Positions 23,012 to 30,888 of a stretch of DNA of 30,888 bases are shown here, in pieces. Below the pieces are notes generated by a model. The model searched no databases and had not been told where the DNA came from. It saw only the letters and a program-made list of their open reading frames with translations. Source of the DNA: an uncultured Pseudomonadota bacterium. GTDB taxonomy: Bacteria; Pseudomonadota; Gammaproteobacteria; Burkholderiales; Casimicrobiaceae. The stretch spans positions 1 through 30,888 of the forward strand of contig CALFEY010000215.1 of NCBI GenBank assembly GCA_937958295.1. Direction: 5' to 3'. A program made the translations under genes and the position numbers. Each line of letters opens with the position of its first letter. The first letter of the stretch is position 1.

Positions 23012-23629
23012 ATGAGCGATGAAAAGAGCTTGCTGACGAAGATCGGCGAAGTCGTGGATGCCGCCAAGGAGAAGGTGCAGGACCTCGGCGCTGCCATCGC
23101 CGAGAAGGCCTCCACGGCCGTTGCGGACACCCGGGAAGCCGCCGACAAGGCCGCGACCGCGGTCGCGAAGAAGGCCAAGTCCACCAAGGCCACGGTGGTG
23201 CGCAAGGCCAAGGTCGTTGAGAGAGACGCCAAGACGATGCTGGGCAAGGCCGAGCGCAGCGTGAAGCGCACCGCCAAGTCGGCGGCCAAGACCGCCAAGA
23301 AGGCCGTCGGCAAGGCTAAGAAGGCCGTCGGCGTGAAGCCTGCCCCGAAGAAGAAGGCCGCCAAGAAGACGGCGAAGAAGACGGCGAAGAAGACGGCGAA
23401 GAAGACGGCGAAGAAGACGGCGAAGAAGACGGCAAGGAAGACCGGCGCCAAGGCTGCGGTGAAGAAGGCGGCGAAGAAGACCAGGACCGCGGCCAGGAAG
23501 GCGGCGAAGAAGGTCGCCGCCAAGGTGCCCGCCAAGAAGACGGCCGCGAAGAAGGCGGCCGCGAGGAAACCCGCGGCGAAGAAGACTGCGAAGAAGTCGG
23601 CCGCGAAGAAGGCTTCCAGGAAGCGCTGA
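23012..23629 (+). CDS. Histone H1-like Lys/Ala-rich nucleoid protein
   Basis: 205 residues. The first ~55 residues (SLLTKIGEVVDAAKEKVQD, AAIAEKASTAVADTREAAD) are an amphipathic helical region resembling apolipoprotein- or YtxH-like helices. The rest is almost only Lys, Ala, Thr, Arg and Val, with AKKT, AKKA and PAKKT repeats as in AlgP and bacterial H1-like proteins. Such proteins bind DNA non-specifically and compact the nucleoid. GGGAGA lies 7 nt before the ATG. A 12-bp tandem repeat encodes successive AKKT units, so length is likely to vary between strains. It lies in the accessory block between tRNA-Leu and the PRTase gene. Confidence 0.85.
   Translation: MSDEKSLLTKIGEVVDAAKEKVQDLGAAIAEKASTAVADTREAADKAATAVAKKAKSTKATVVRKAKVVERDAKTMLGKAERSVKRTAKSAAKTAKKAVGKAKKAVGVKPAPKKKAAKKTAKKTAKKTAKKTAKKTAKKTARKTGAKAAVKKAAKKTRTAARKAAKKVAAKVPAKKTAAKKAAARKPAAKKTAKKSAAKKASRKR
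23360..23443 (+). repeat. 12-bp tandem repeat (VNTR) in the histone-like gene
   Basis: Seven in-frame units of GCGAAGAAGACG. Five are identical (23372-23431), the first differs by one base, and the last is diverged (GCAAGGAAGACC). Each encodes Ala-Lys-Lys-Thr (Ala-Arg-Lys-Thr in the last). The unit is a multiple of three, so slippage changes length without a frameshift. Confidence 0.92.
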
Positions 23630-23734
23630 CCTCCTTCGCATCGCCTCGTCTCGCGGGGGCACGGCGGCGATCCACGCGGGCGGGCGAGCCGCCCCGGCGG
23701 ACCCCGATCCGGGCGTCCTCGCGGCGTCCCCTCG

Positions 23735-24247
23735 TCAGTCCGTGCCCGCGAGGCGCGAGCCCACTTCCTCGGGCCGCAGGTTGTCGTAGATCTCGAACGG
23801 CTGGTGGATCCAGGGATTGTCGGCCAGGTACTCGACGAAGTAGTCGGGCTTGAATACCGAGCAGGCCTTCCACCACAGCACCGCGGTCTTGAGCTCGGTG
23901 AGGTGCGGGAAGCGCTTCGGCAATTCCTTGTACACCGCCGCCAGCGTGTGCCCCGAGTCGACCATGTCGTCGACGAGCAGCACCCGATCCCCTAGGCGGG
24001 GCCGCGTCATGGTCATATGCTCGGCGATCACGAGCTCGCCGCGCATCGTGCCGCCTTCGGCGGTGTAAGAGTGCGTGGAGAGGATGGCCAGCGGCTGCTC
24101 GAAGATGCGCGACAGCACGTCGCCCACGCGCAAGCCTCCGCGAGCGATGCAGATGATCTGGTTGAAGTGAAAGCCCGACTCGTGGACGGCGTGCGCGAGT
24201 CGCTCGACCAGCGTGTTGTACTCGTCCCAGGTGACCTTGAGGCTCAT
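23735..24247 (-). CDS. Purine phosphoribosyltransferase-like protein
   Basis: 170 residues, type I PRTase fold. The PRPP-binding loop is VLLVDDMVDSGHTL (residues 89-102), and the N-terminal IICIARGGLRVGDVLS holds the pyrophosphate-binding Arg-Gly-Gly loop. The C-terminal WWKACSVFKPDYFVEYLADN resembles xanthine-guanine or hypoxanthine PRTases. It probably salvages a purine base with PRPP to give a nucleotide; which base is unclear. It lies downstream of purA on the same strand with 116 nt between, matching a purine-metabolism context. A GGGGAG site is 10 nt before the start. Confidence 0.85.
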   Translation of the reverse strand: MSLKVTWDEYNTLVERLAHAVHESGFHFNQIICIARGGLRVGDVLSRIFEQPLAILSTHSYTAEGGTMRGELVIAEHMTMTRPRLGDRVLLVDDMVDSGHTLAAVYKELPKRFPHLTELKTAVLWWKACSVFKPDYFVEYLADNPWIHQPFEIYDNLRPEEVGSRLAGTD

Positions 24248-24335
24248 TGCGGCGTTTCTCCCCTCGCCTTGCGTGGCCGTTGTCGGATCGAATCGTCGGG
24301 CTCTGCCCGCGATGCGATCGTGATTCTAAACCGGG

Positions 24336-24357
24336 CGAAAGTAGGTTTTCACTTTCG
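24336..24357 (-). other. Hairpin after purA
   Basis: CGAAAGT and ACTTTCG form a perfect 7-bp stem with an 8-nt loop, starting 7 nt after the purA stop in the direction of transcription. The stem is AT-rich for this genome. Only CCCGGTTT follows on the minus strand, so termination would be weak. Confidence 0.35.
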
Positions 24358-24363
24358 TACGAT

Positions 24364-25656
<1,293 letters not shown>

Positions 25657-25722
25657 GTCAAACGTCTCCGTGCGATGCGTTGCGTGCGCAAGGCCCCGAG
25701 GCGCATGCGCTTGGCTCCCTGC

Positions 25723-26871
25723 TCATTCGACCTGCCAGCGGCCACCCGCGTGGACCAGGCGCCGCGCGCCGGGATGCGTCTCGCCCGGAAGCGCCACGAT
25801 CACGCATTGTCCGGCGGCGCGCAACTCGGCGATGGCCTCGTCCAGTCCGGGGTTCGCGGTGTCGGGCGCCACGATGACCGTGGCGTCGGCACGCGTCATC
25901 GCGAGCGAGGCGAGGTGGCGCAGGTCCATCGAGAAGCCCGTGGCAGGACGGGCTCGACCGAAGGCCCGGCCCACGCCGTCGTAGCGGCCGCCGCGGCCGC
26001 AATCCTGGACGGCGCCGTGCGCGTCCTGCGCGAATACCGAGAACGTGGCGCCGGTGTAGTAGTGATAGCCGCGCAGGTCGGACAGGTCCACGTGCAGCGC
26101 CTCCACACCGTCCACCGCGCCGGCGAGCGCGGCCAAGGCGTCGAGGGCACTGGCCACGTCGGGCAGCGCTGGCAGCACGCGGCGCGCTGCCTCCAGGGTT
26201 TCGCTGGCGGGGCCGTACAGCGTGGCCAGGGCGCGCAGCGCGCTGCGGGCGGGCTCCGGCAGGGGCGTGGTGAGGGCCTGCACGGCAGGGCCGTCCTTGT
26301 CGCGCAACGCGGCGAAGAGCTCGGCGTCGTTGCCCTCGCCGCTGCCGTCCAGGCCGGCGGCGCGGGCGAGCGCGCGATAGAGGCCCACGTGACCGAGGTC
26401 CAGGTGCAGGCCGCCGATCCCGGCGGCGGCAAGGCTCGACACCAGCAGCTCCATCGTCTCGCGGTCCGCGGCGATGTCCCCGTGGCCGTAGAGCTCGGCA
26501 CCGATCTGCACGACCTGTCGCGAATCGCCGGGCGGAGCGGTGGTGCGCAGTACGCTCCCGGCGTAGCACAGGCGCGTCACGCCGGTCTCGTTCAGGAGGT
26601 GCGCATCGATGCGGGCCACCTGCGGCGTGGTGTCGGCGCGCAGGCCGAGCAGGCGTCCCGAAAGCGGATCGACGGTCTTGAACGTGATGAGGTCGAGGTC
26701 GCGGCCCGTGCCGGTGAGCAGCGAGTCTAAGAACTCGACGAGGGGCGGCTGCACGAGCCGGTAGCCGCGGGCCCGGAAGTGGTCGAGCAGCGTGCGCCGC
26801 AACGCCTCCACGCGCGCGGCTTCGGCGGGCAGGACGTCCTCGATCGCTTCGGGCAGCAGCCAGTTACGCAT
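25723..26871 (-). CDS. hisZ: ATP phosphoribosyltransferase regulatory subunit
   Basis: 382 residues, resembling histidyl-tRNA synthetase without its anticodon domain. HisZ joins the short form of HisG to control the first step of histidine synthesis. MRNWLLPEAIEDVLPAEAAR, the motif 2-like GLRADTTPQVARIDAHLLN and RLCYAGSVLRT, and the late DLRGYHYYTGATFSVFAQ and CGRGGRYDGVG are typical. The order DUF2065-hisZ-purA is common in betaproteobacteria. Its start overlaps the end of the DUF2065 gene by 8 bp, suggesting translational coupling. A short HisG should be encoded elsewhere. Confidence 0.95.
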   Translation of the reverse strand: MRNWLLPEAIEDVLPAEAARVEALRRTLLDHFRARGYRLVQPPLVEFLDSLLTGTGRDLDLITFKTVDPLSGRLLGLRADTTPQVARIDAHLLNETGVTRLCYAGSVLRTTAPPGDSRQVVQIGAELYGHGDIAADRETMELLVSSLAAAGIGGLHLDLGHVGLYRALARAAGLDGSGEGNDAELFAALRDKDGPAVQALTTPLPEPARSALRALATLYGPASETLEAARRVLPALPDVASALDALAALAGAVDGVEALHVDLSDLRGYHYYTGATFSVFAQDAHGAVQDCGRGGRYDGVGRAFGRARPATGFSMDLRHLASLAMTRADATVIVAPDTANPGLDEAIAELRAAGQCVIVALPGETHPGARRLVHAGGRWQVE

Positions 26872-27049
26872 GGATCAGGAGAAAACCGATGAGTCCGGCC
26901 ACGATAGAGGCGAGGCCCATAAAGCGGATCTGGCCGTCGGAGAGCTCGCCGATGCGACGGAAGGTGTCACGCCAAAGCTGCGGCGCGGCAAATGGCAGAA
27001 GCCCTTCCAGGATCAGCACGATCGCCAGCGCGGCCCACAGCGAATCCAC
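26864..27049 (-). CDS. DUF2065 (YjeT-like) small membrane protein
   Basis: 61 residues with two hydrophobic helices (residues ~5-23 and 42-60). MDSLWAALAIVLILEGLLPF, then QLWRDTFRRIGELSDGQIR and MGLASIVAGLIGFLLI match DUF2065 proteins, which are typically encoded next to hflC and hisZ or purA. The function is unknown; the position suggests a link with the HflKC complex. The stop overlaps the hisZ start by 8 bp. Confidence 0.93.
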   Translation of the reverse strand: MDSLWAALAIVLILEGLLPFAAPQLWRDTFRRIGELSDGQIRFMGLASIVAGLIGFLLIHA

Positions 27050-27091
27050 TTCGATTGACGGGAATGGGCGGAACGCGCGAGCCCGGCAGAC

Positions 27092-27113
27092 GCGACGGCC
27101 TTCGGGCCGTCGC
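27092..27113 (-). terminator. Strong hairpin overlapping the hflC stop codon
   Basis: GCGACGGCC (27092-27100) and GGCCGTCGC (27105-27113) form a perfect 9-bp stem with a 4-nt loop, TTCG on the plus strand and CGAA on the transcribed minus strand. The last base of the hflC stop codon is the first base of the stem. There is no T-tract, so it is more likely an mRNA stability or partial termination element. Confidence 0.45.
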
Positions 27114-28012
27114 TACTTCGCCGGAGCGCGCGGCGCCGCCGTGCCGCGACCCGAGCCCGACTGCCGGAAATACTGGAAGAACTCGCCCGAGGGCTCGAGC
27201 ACCATCATGTCGTTGCGCCGGAACGACGCCTTGTAGGCCTCGAGGCTGCGGTAGAACGCGAAGAACTCGGGCGCTTGGCCATAGGCTGCGGCGTAGATGG
27301 CGGATGCCTTCGCATCGCCTTCGCCCTTGATCTTCTGCGCCTGCCGATAAGCGTCGGCGAGGATCACCTGCCGCTGGCGATCGGCGTCGGCGCGGATCTT
27401 TTCCGACTCCGCGGCACCGAGCGAGCGCAGCTCGTTGGCCACCCGGCGGCGCTCCGATTCCATCCGGGCGTACACCGGGCCCGTGACGTCGGCGGGGAGC
27501 GCCAGGCGACGCAGCTTCACGTCGACGACCTCGACGCCGATGTTGCGGGCATCCTGGTCGGCGCGCAGGCGGGTCTCGCTCACGATGCGCTCACGGCCGG
27601 TGGAGATCGCCTCATGCATCGTGGACTTGTTGAATTCCTCGGCGAGGGTGCTGCGGACCGTTTGCGACAGGCGCGCGCGGGCGGCGTCCTCGTTGCCCTG
27701 CACGGCGACGTAGTACTGCTTGACGTCGGTGATGCGCCACAGCACCACGAAGTCGACTTCCAGCGGGGTCTTCTCCGAGGTCACGACGCGGTCGACGTCG
27801 GGGTTCTCGAGGAGCAGGTTGCGGCGGTCGAAGAAGCGCACGTTCTGGACGAGGGGCAGCTTGAAGTGCAGGCCGGCGGCGTCGTTGACGTCGACGATCT
27901 CGCCCAGCTGGAAGCGGATCGCGTACCTCGTCTGGTCGACCGTGTACACCGCCTGCGACGCGACGAGCAGCAGCGCCACGAGGAGTGCGATGAGGGGCAT
28001 GGTGAGTCGCAT
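27113..28012 (-). CDS. hflC: HflC, FtsH protease modulator
   Basis: 299 residues. The start at 28012 (MRLTMPLIALLVALLLVASQ) gives the N-terminal membrane anchor; an upstream in-frame start at 28114 lies inside hflK and adds a Pro/Ser-rich stretch. The SPFH/band-7 domain follows (VDQTRYAIRFQLGEI, then GLHFKLPLVQNVRFFDRR). A long Ala/Glu/Arg-rich coiled coil (ARMESERRRVANELRSLGA, then KIRADADRQRQVILADAYRQ) comes next. HflC pairs with HflK on the periplasmic face of the inner membrane in a large cage around FtsH. It starts 13 nt after the hflK stop. The Ala/Pro-rich C-terminal tail is not conserved. Confidence 0.96.
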   Translation of the reverse strand: MRLTMPLIALLVALLLVASQAVYTVDQTRYAIRFQLGEIVDVNDAAGLHFKLPLVQNVRFFDRRNLLLENPDVDRVVTSEKTPLEVDFVVLWRITDVKQYYVAVQGNEDAARARLSQTVRSTLAEEFNKSTMHEAISTGRERIVSETRLRADQDARNIGVEVVDVKLRRLALPADVTGPVYARMESERRRVANELRSLGAAESEKIRADADRQRQVILADAYRQAQKIKGEGDAKASAIYAAAYGQAPEFFAFYRSLEAYKASFRRNDMMVLEPSGEFFQYFRQSGSGRGTAAPRAPAK

Positions 28013-28025
28013 GCGCGTGGCCTTT

Positions 28026-29228
28026 CTAGCGTTCGCGGTTGCGCAAGCCTTCGCGCGTCCGGGCCGGATCGACGGTGGTGGGGGCGACGTCGGGGACGGC
28101 GGTGACCGGCGCACGCGGCGTGGCGGTCTCCGGCGAACCCGTGCCCGGCGCGGCCTGCTGCATCAGCTTGTCGAGCGGCAGGTAGAGCAGGTTGCTGCCC
28201 GATTTCTGGTCGACCACAACCTTGCTCGTGTTGCCGAGCACCGACTGCATCATGTCGAGGTAGAGGCGGTCGCGGGTGACCCCCGGCGCCTTGGCGTATT
28301 CGGTGGCGATGGAGCGGAAGCGCGCAGCATCGCCCTCGGCGCGCTGCGTGACTTCGGTGTTGTAGCCGTTGGCCTCCTCGAGTAGGCGCGAGGCGAGGCC
28401 ACGGGCCCGCGGCACGACGTCGTTGGCGTAGGCCTGGCCCTCGTTGACGAGCCGGACACGGTCCTGCTGCGCCTTCACCGCGTCGTCGAATGCCGCCTGC
28501 ACCTTCTCGGGCGGTTGCACGCTCTGCAGCGTGACCTTCTGGATCGACACGCCGGTCTTAAGGTGATCCATGGAGCGCTGCATGAGGTCGCGCGTCTGCT
28601 GGGCGATCTGCTCGCGGCCTTCGTAGAGAGCGAAGTCCATCTTTGCGCGGCCCACGACCTCGCGGATGGCCGACTCGGCGATCACCTTCACGATCTCCTC
28701 GGGACGGCGGTTGTTGAAGACGAACGCCTCCGCCGCGATGAGGTTGTATTGCACCGCGAACTGGATGTCGATGATGTTCTCGTCCTCGGTGAGCATCACC
28801 GCTTCCTTGGCGTTGCGGTTCGCCGTGGAATTGCGGTAGCCGAGCTCGAGCGTGCGCACCTGCGAGAAGTCGACGAGCTCCACCGCCTCGATGGGCGCCG
28901 GCACGTGCCAGCGCGGGCCGGGGAGCGTGGTCTCGGTGTACTTGCCGAAGCGGGTAACCACGCCGCGGCGTCCTTCGTCGACGATGTAGAAGCCGCTGGC
29001 GAGCCACACGAGCAGCACCAGGCCGATGATGAGACCCACCCCGCCCAGCGCGAGGCCGCGGCGCGGCGGTCCGCCGGAGTTGCCTCCGCCGTCGTTGCCG
29101 CGGCGACCCAGGAGGTCGCTCATGCGGCGGTTGACGTTGCGCCAGATCTCGTCGAGGTCGGGTGGCCCGCTGCCACCGCCCCCGCCGCTATTTCCGCGCT
29201 TGCCCCATTGGGGATCGTTGAGCGACAT
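28026..29228 (-). CDS. hflK: HflK, FtsH protease modulator
   Basis: 400 residues. The Gly-rich N-terminus (MSLNDPQWGKRGNSGGGGGS) and PDLDEIWRNVNRRMSDLLG are typical of HflK. One membrane helix lies near residues 60-82 (ALGGVGLIIGLVLLVWLASG). The SPFH domain follows with GFYIVDEGRRGVVTRFGKY and a GPRWHVPAPIEAVELVD segment. With HflC it restrains FtsH degradation of membrane proteins. It lies between hflX (63 nt upstream) and hflC (13 nt downstream), the classic operon order. Confidence 0.97.
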   Translation of the reverse strand: MSLNDPQWGKRGNSGGGGGSGPPDLDEIWRNVNRRMSDLLGRRGNDGGGNSGGPPRRGLALGGVGLIIGLVLLVWLASGFYIVDEGRRGVVTRFGKYTETTLPGPRWHVPAPIEAVELVDFSQVRTLELGYRNSTANRNAKEAVMLTEDENIIDIQFAVQYNLIAAEAFVFNNRRPEEIVKVIAESAIREVVGRAKMDFALYEGREQIAQQTRDLMQRSMDHLKTGVSIQKVTLQSVQPPEKVQAAFDDAVKAQQDRVRLVNEGQAYANDVVPRARGLASRLLEEANGYNTEVTQRAEGDAARFRSIATEYAKAPGVTRDRLYLDMMQSVLGNTSKVVVDQKSGSNLLYLPLDKLMQQAAPGTGSPETATPRAPVTAVPDVAPTTVDPARTREGLRNRER

Positions 29229-29291
29229 CGGTCTTTCGGCCTACTTCGAGGAATGTTCTAGAAGGGGAAGGTGAGGGCGGACCCCGGCAGG

Positions 29292-30449
29292 TCAAGCCGA
29301 GTGAGCCGCGGGGTCGTCGCGGAGCTCGCTTCCGGCCTCGGCGGATGGCGCGTGGTGCGCGCCTTCGGGAAAGCGCTCGGCCAGCGCAGCCAACAGACTG
29401 TCGCAACCGGCGCCGCTCCGGGCGCTCACGCGAACCGTCGAAATGGTACCACAGGGATCGCGCTCGACCCCCGGGGAAATGCCGGTCAGGTCGATCTTGT
29501 TCACCACGCGAAGGCGCGGGACGGCCGCGGCCCCGATCTCGGCCAGGACCTCCTCCACCGCGGCATTCTTCTCGTCGCGCTCGGTCGAGCTGCCGTCGAT
29601 GATGTGCAGGATGAGGTCGGCATCGGCGGCCTCCGTAAGGGTCGACCGGAACGCGGCCACGAGGTCGTGCGGCAGGTCGCGGATGAAGCCTACGGTGTCG
29701 GACAGCACAATGGGCTGGGCGCCGGGGACATAGACCTTGCGCAGGGTCGTGTCCAGCGTGGCGAAGAGCTGGTCGGCGGCGAGGGCACGGGCCCCGGTGA
29801 GGCGGTTAAAGAGCGTGGACTTGCCGGCATTGGTATAGCCCACGAGGGCGACCGTGCGCACCTCGTGGCGACGACGCGTGCGGCTCTGGACGGCCCGGCT
29901 GCGCGCTACGCGGGCGATGCGCTCGCGCAGCACCTTCACGCGGTTGCCGATGAGCCGGCGGTCGGTTTCGAGCTGCGTTTCACCCGGACCGCGCAGGCCG
30001 ATGCCGCCCTTTTGCCGCTCGAGGTGGGTCCAGCCGCCGGCCAAGCGCGTGGCGAGGTGGCCGAGCTGGGCGAGCTCCACCTGCAGCTTGCCCTCCGCGC
30101 TGCGGGCGCGCAGCGCGAAGATGTCGAGGATGAGGCTCGTGCGGTCGACCACGCGACACTCGAGGCGTTGCTCGAGGTTGCGTTGCTGCACGCCGGACAG
30201 GGCGTGGTCGAAGATCACGAGATCGGCGTTGGCCTCGCGGCGCAGAGCGTCGATCTCGTCGACCTTGCCGCGGCCGGCGAAGAACGCGGGATCGGGCTTC
30301 GCCCGCTTGGCGGTCAGCGTGCCCACCACCACGGCACCTGCCGAGGCGGCGAGCTCGGCCATCTCCTCCCGCCGCCAGGCGGCATCCTCCCCGCCCAGGT
30401 CGAGCGCAACGAGCAGCGCGCGGTTGCCGCGCGAGGGGCGTTCGAACAT
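29292..30449 (-). CDS. hflX: Ribosome-associated GTPase HflX
   Basis: 385 residues. The N-terminal glycine-rich ATP-binding domain contains GGIGLRGPGETQLETDRR (residues 148-165). The G domain has G1 GYTNAGKST (204-212), G3 DTVGFIRDLPH and G4 NKIDL. HflX splits and rescues stalled or stress-damaged 70S ribosomes. The start MFERPSRGNRALLVALDL fits the family, though no ribosome-binding site is evident. It lies 66 nt after hfq and 63 nt before hflK on the same strand. Confidence 0.97.
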   Translation of the reverse strand: MFERPSRGNRALLVALDLGGEDAAWRREEMAELAASAGAVVVGTLTAKRAKPDPAFFAGRGKVDEIDALRREANADLVIFDHALSGVQQRNLEQRLECRVVDRTSLILDIFALRARSAEGKLQVELAQLGHLATRLAGGWTHLERQKGGIGLRGPGETQLETDRRLIGNRVKVLRERIARVARSRAVQSRTRRRHEVRTVALVGYTNAGKSTLFNRLTGARALAADQLFATLDTTLRKVYVPGAQPIVLSDTVGFIRDLPHDLVAAFRSTLTEAADADLILHIIDGSSTERDEKNAAVEEVLAEIGAAAVPRLRVVNKIDLTGISPGVERDPCGTISTVRVSARSGAGCDSLLAALAERFPEGAHHAPSAEAGSELRDDPAAHSA

Positions 30450-30515
30450 CAGGCAGGGATGGCGCGTGCGTGCCGCGCGCCCGTGGGTGGCGGGAGCGCG
30501 ATCGACCTGCGCGGA

Positions 30516-30764
30516 TCAGTTGTCAGCGTCGTGATTCGGCGCGTGGTGAGGCATGGCGACCGGACGGGCAGGCACGACCGTCGAGATCGCATGCTTGTAC
30601 ACCATCTGGGTGACGGTGTTCTTGAGGAGGACCACATACTGGTCGAAAGACTCGATCTGGCCCTGCAACTTGATACCGTTCACGAGGTAGATCGACACCT
30701 GGACATGCTCCTTGCGCAGCGTGTTCAGGAACGGGTCTTGTAGCATTTGCCCTTTGTTGCTCAT
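30516..30764 (-). CDS. hfq: RNA chaperone Hfq
   Basis: 82 residues. The Sm fold forms a hexamer that pairs small RNAs with mRNAs. MSNKGQMLQDPFLNTLRKEH has the proximal-face Gln and Asp. Sm1 is VSIYLVNGIKLQGQIESFDQ and Sm2 is NTVTQMVYKHAISTVVP with Tyr56, Lys57 and His58. The C-terminal tail is short with histidines (MPHHAPNHDADN). A GGAG site lies 9 nt before the ATG. It is first of the hfq-hflX-hflKC unit in this window. Confidence 0.98.
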   Translation of the reverse strand: MSNKGQMLQDPFLNTLRKEHVQVSIYLVNGIKLQGQIESFDQYVVLLKNTVTQMVYKHAISTVVPARPVAMPHHAPNHDADN

Positions 30765-30864
30765 GGTCGCGAGCTCCGCTTTATTGTTCGGCCGCGGCTC
30801 GCCGTACGGGTAGTTCAGCGACGCCGCGGAGGGGGGTCCGCATAAGGATTGGAGCCCACCTTGA

Positions 30865-30870
30865 ATTGTA
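30865..30870 (-). promoter_or_regulatory. Possible -10 element of the hfq promoter
   Basis: On the minus strand this reads TACAAT (5 of 6 to consensus), about 100 nt upstream of the hfq start. A matching -35 would lie at or beyond the window edge. The intervening ~100 bp hold no gene that I can support. Confidence 0.3.
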
Positions 30871-30888
30871 TCCTAAGGGGAGTTCCGC

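Noticed and set aside
23360..23443. CRISPR-like array from the regular 12-bp repeats
   Set aside because: The units are head-to-tail with no spacers, in frame, and encode Ala-Lys-Lys-Thr.

Overview
The window is chromosomal DNA of very high GC content. It most resembles a betaproteobacterium. The evidence is gene order and family content: trmJ, cysE and a complete iscRSUA-hscBA-fdx-iscX cluster on one side, and the block hfq-hflX-hflK-hflC-DUF2065-hisZ-purA-phosphoribosyltransferase on the other, near tRNA-Leu and rnr. An environmental Burkholderiales or Nitrosomonadales-type lineage, perhaps Usitatibacter-like, would fit, but genus cannot be fixed from the sequence alone. There is no phage, transposase, rRNA or CRISPR array.

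Layout. Positions 1-215 hold the 3' end of trmJ. Positions 187-4328 hold four lineage-specific genes: an APC permease and an exported methyltransferase-fold protein (minus), a DUF3667 zinc-ribbon membrane protein (plus), and an orphan TRAP solute-binding protein (minus). Positions 4507-11600 are a plus-strand sulfur and Fe-S block: cysE, iscR, iscS, iscU, iscA, hscB, hscA, fdx, iscX, then a small MAPEG-family membrane protein. Minus-strand serB and purT follow, then plus-strand 1-Cys peroxiredoxin. A potassium-channel-like gene lies directly behind rnr (both minus). The rnr start is back to back with tRNA-Leu(CAG), whose perfect TTGACA/TATAAT promoter overlaps the first rnr codons. Positions 18126-23629 are an accessory block: an exported 1318-residue Kelch-repeat protein with 14 blades, an exported protein of unknown function, and a histone H1-like Lys/Ala-rich protein with a 12-bp tandem repeat. 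Minus-strand housekeeping genes then run to the end: PRTase, purA, hisZ, DUF2065, hflC, hflK, hflX and hfq.

How the genes fit together. serB and cysE make the serine-to-cysteine precursors. IscS takes sulfur from cysteine, IscU is the scaffold, HscA/HscB release the cluster, and Fdx and IscX support the process. IscR has all its cluster ligands. An IscR type-1-like box lies upstream of iscR, and a second, weaker one lies upstream of cysE, so cysteine supply and cluster assembly may share a regulator. The isc cluster is also interrupted by two long, hairpin-rich gaps, before iscU and before hscB. The gap before hscB ends in a terminator-like element just ahead of the hscB start codon. The minus-strand block at the right end combines RNA chaperone Hfq, ribosome-associated GTPase HflX, the FtsH-modulating HflKC complex, histidine regulation (HisZ) and purine synthesis and salvage.
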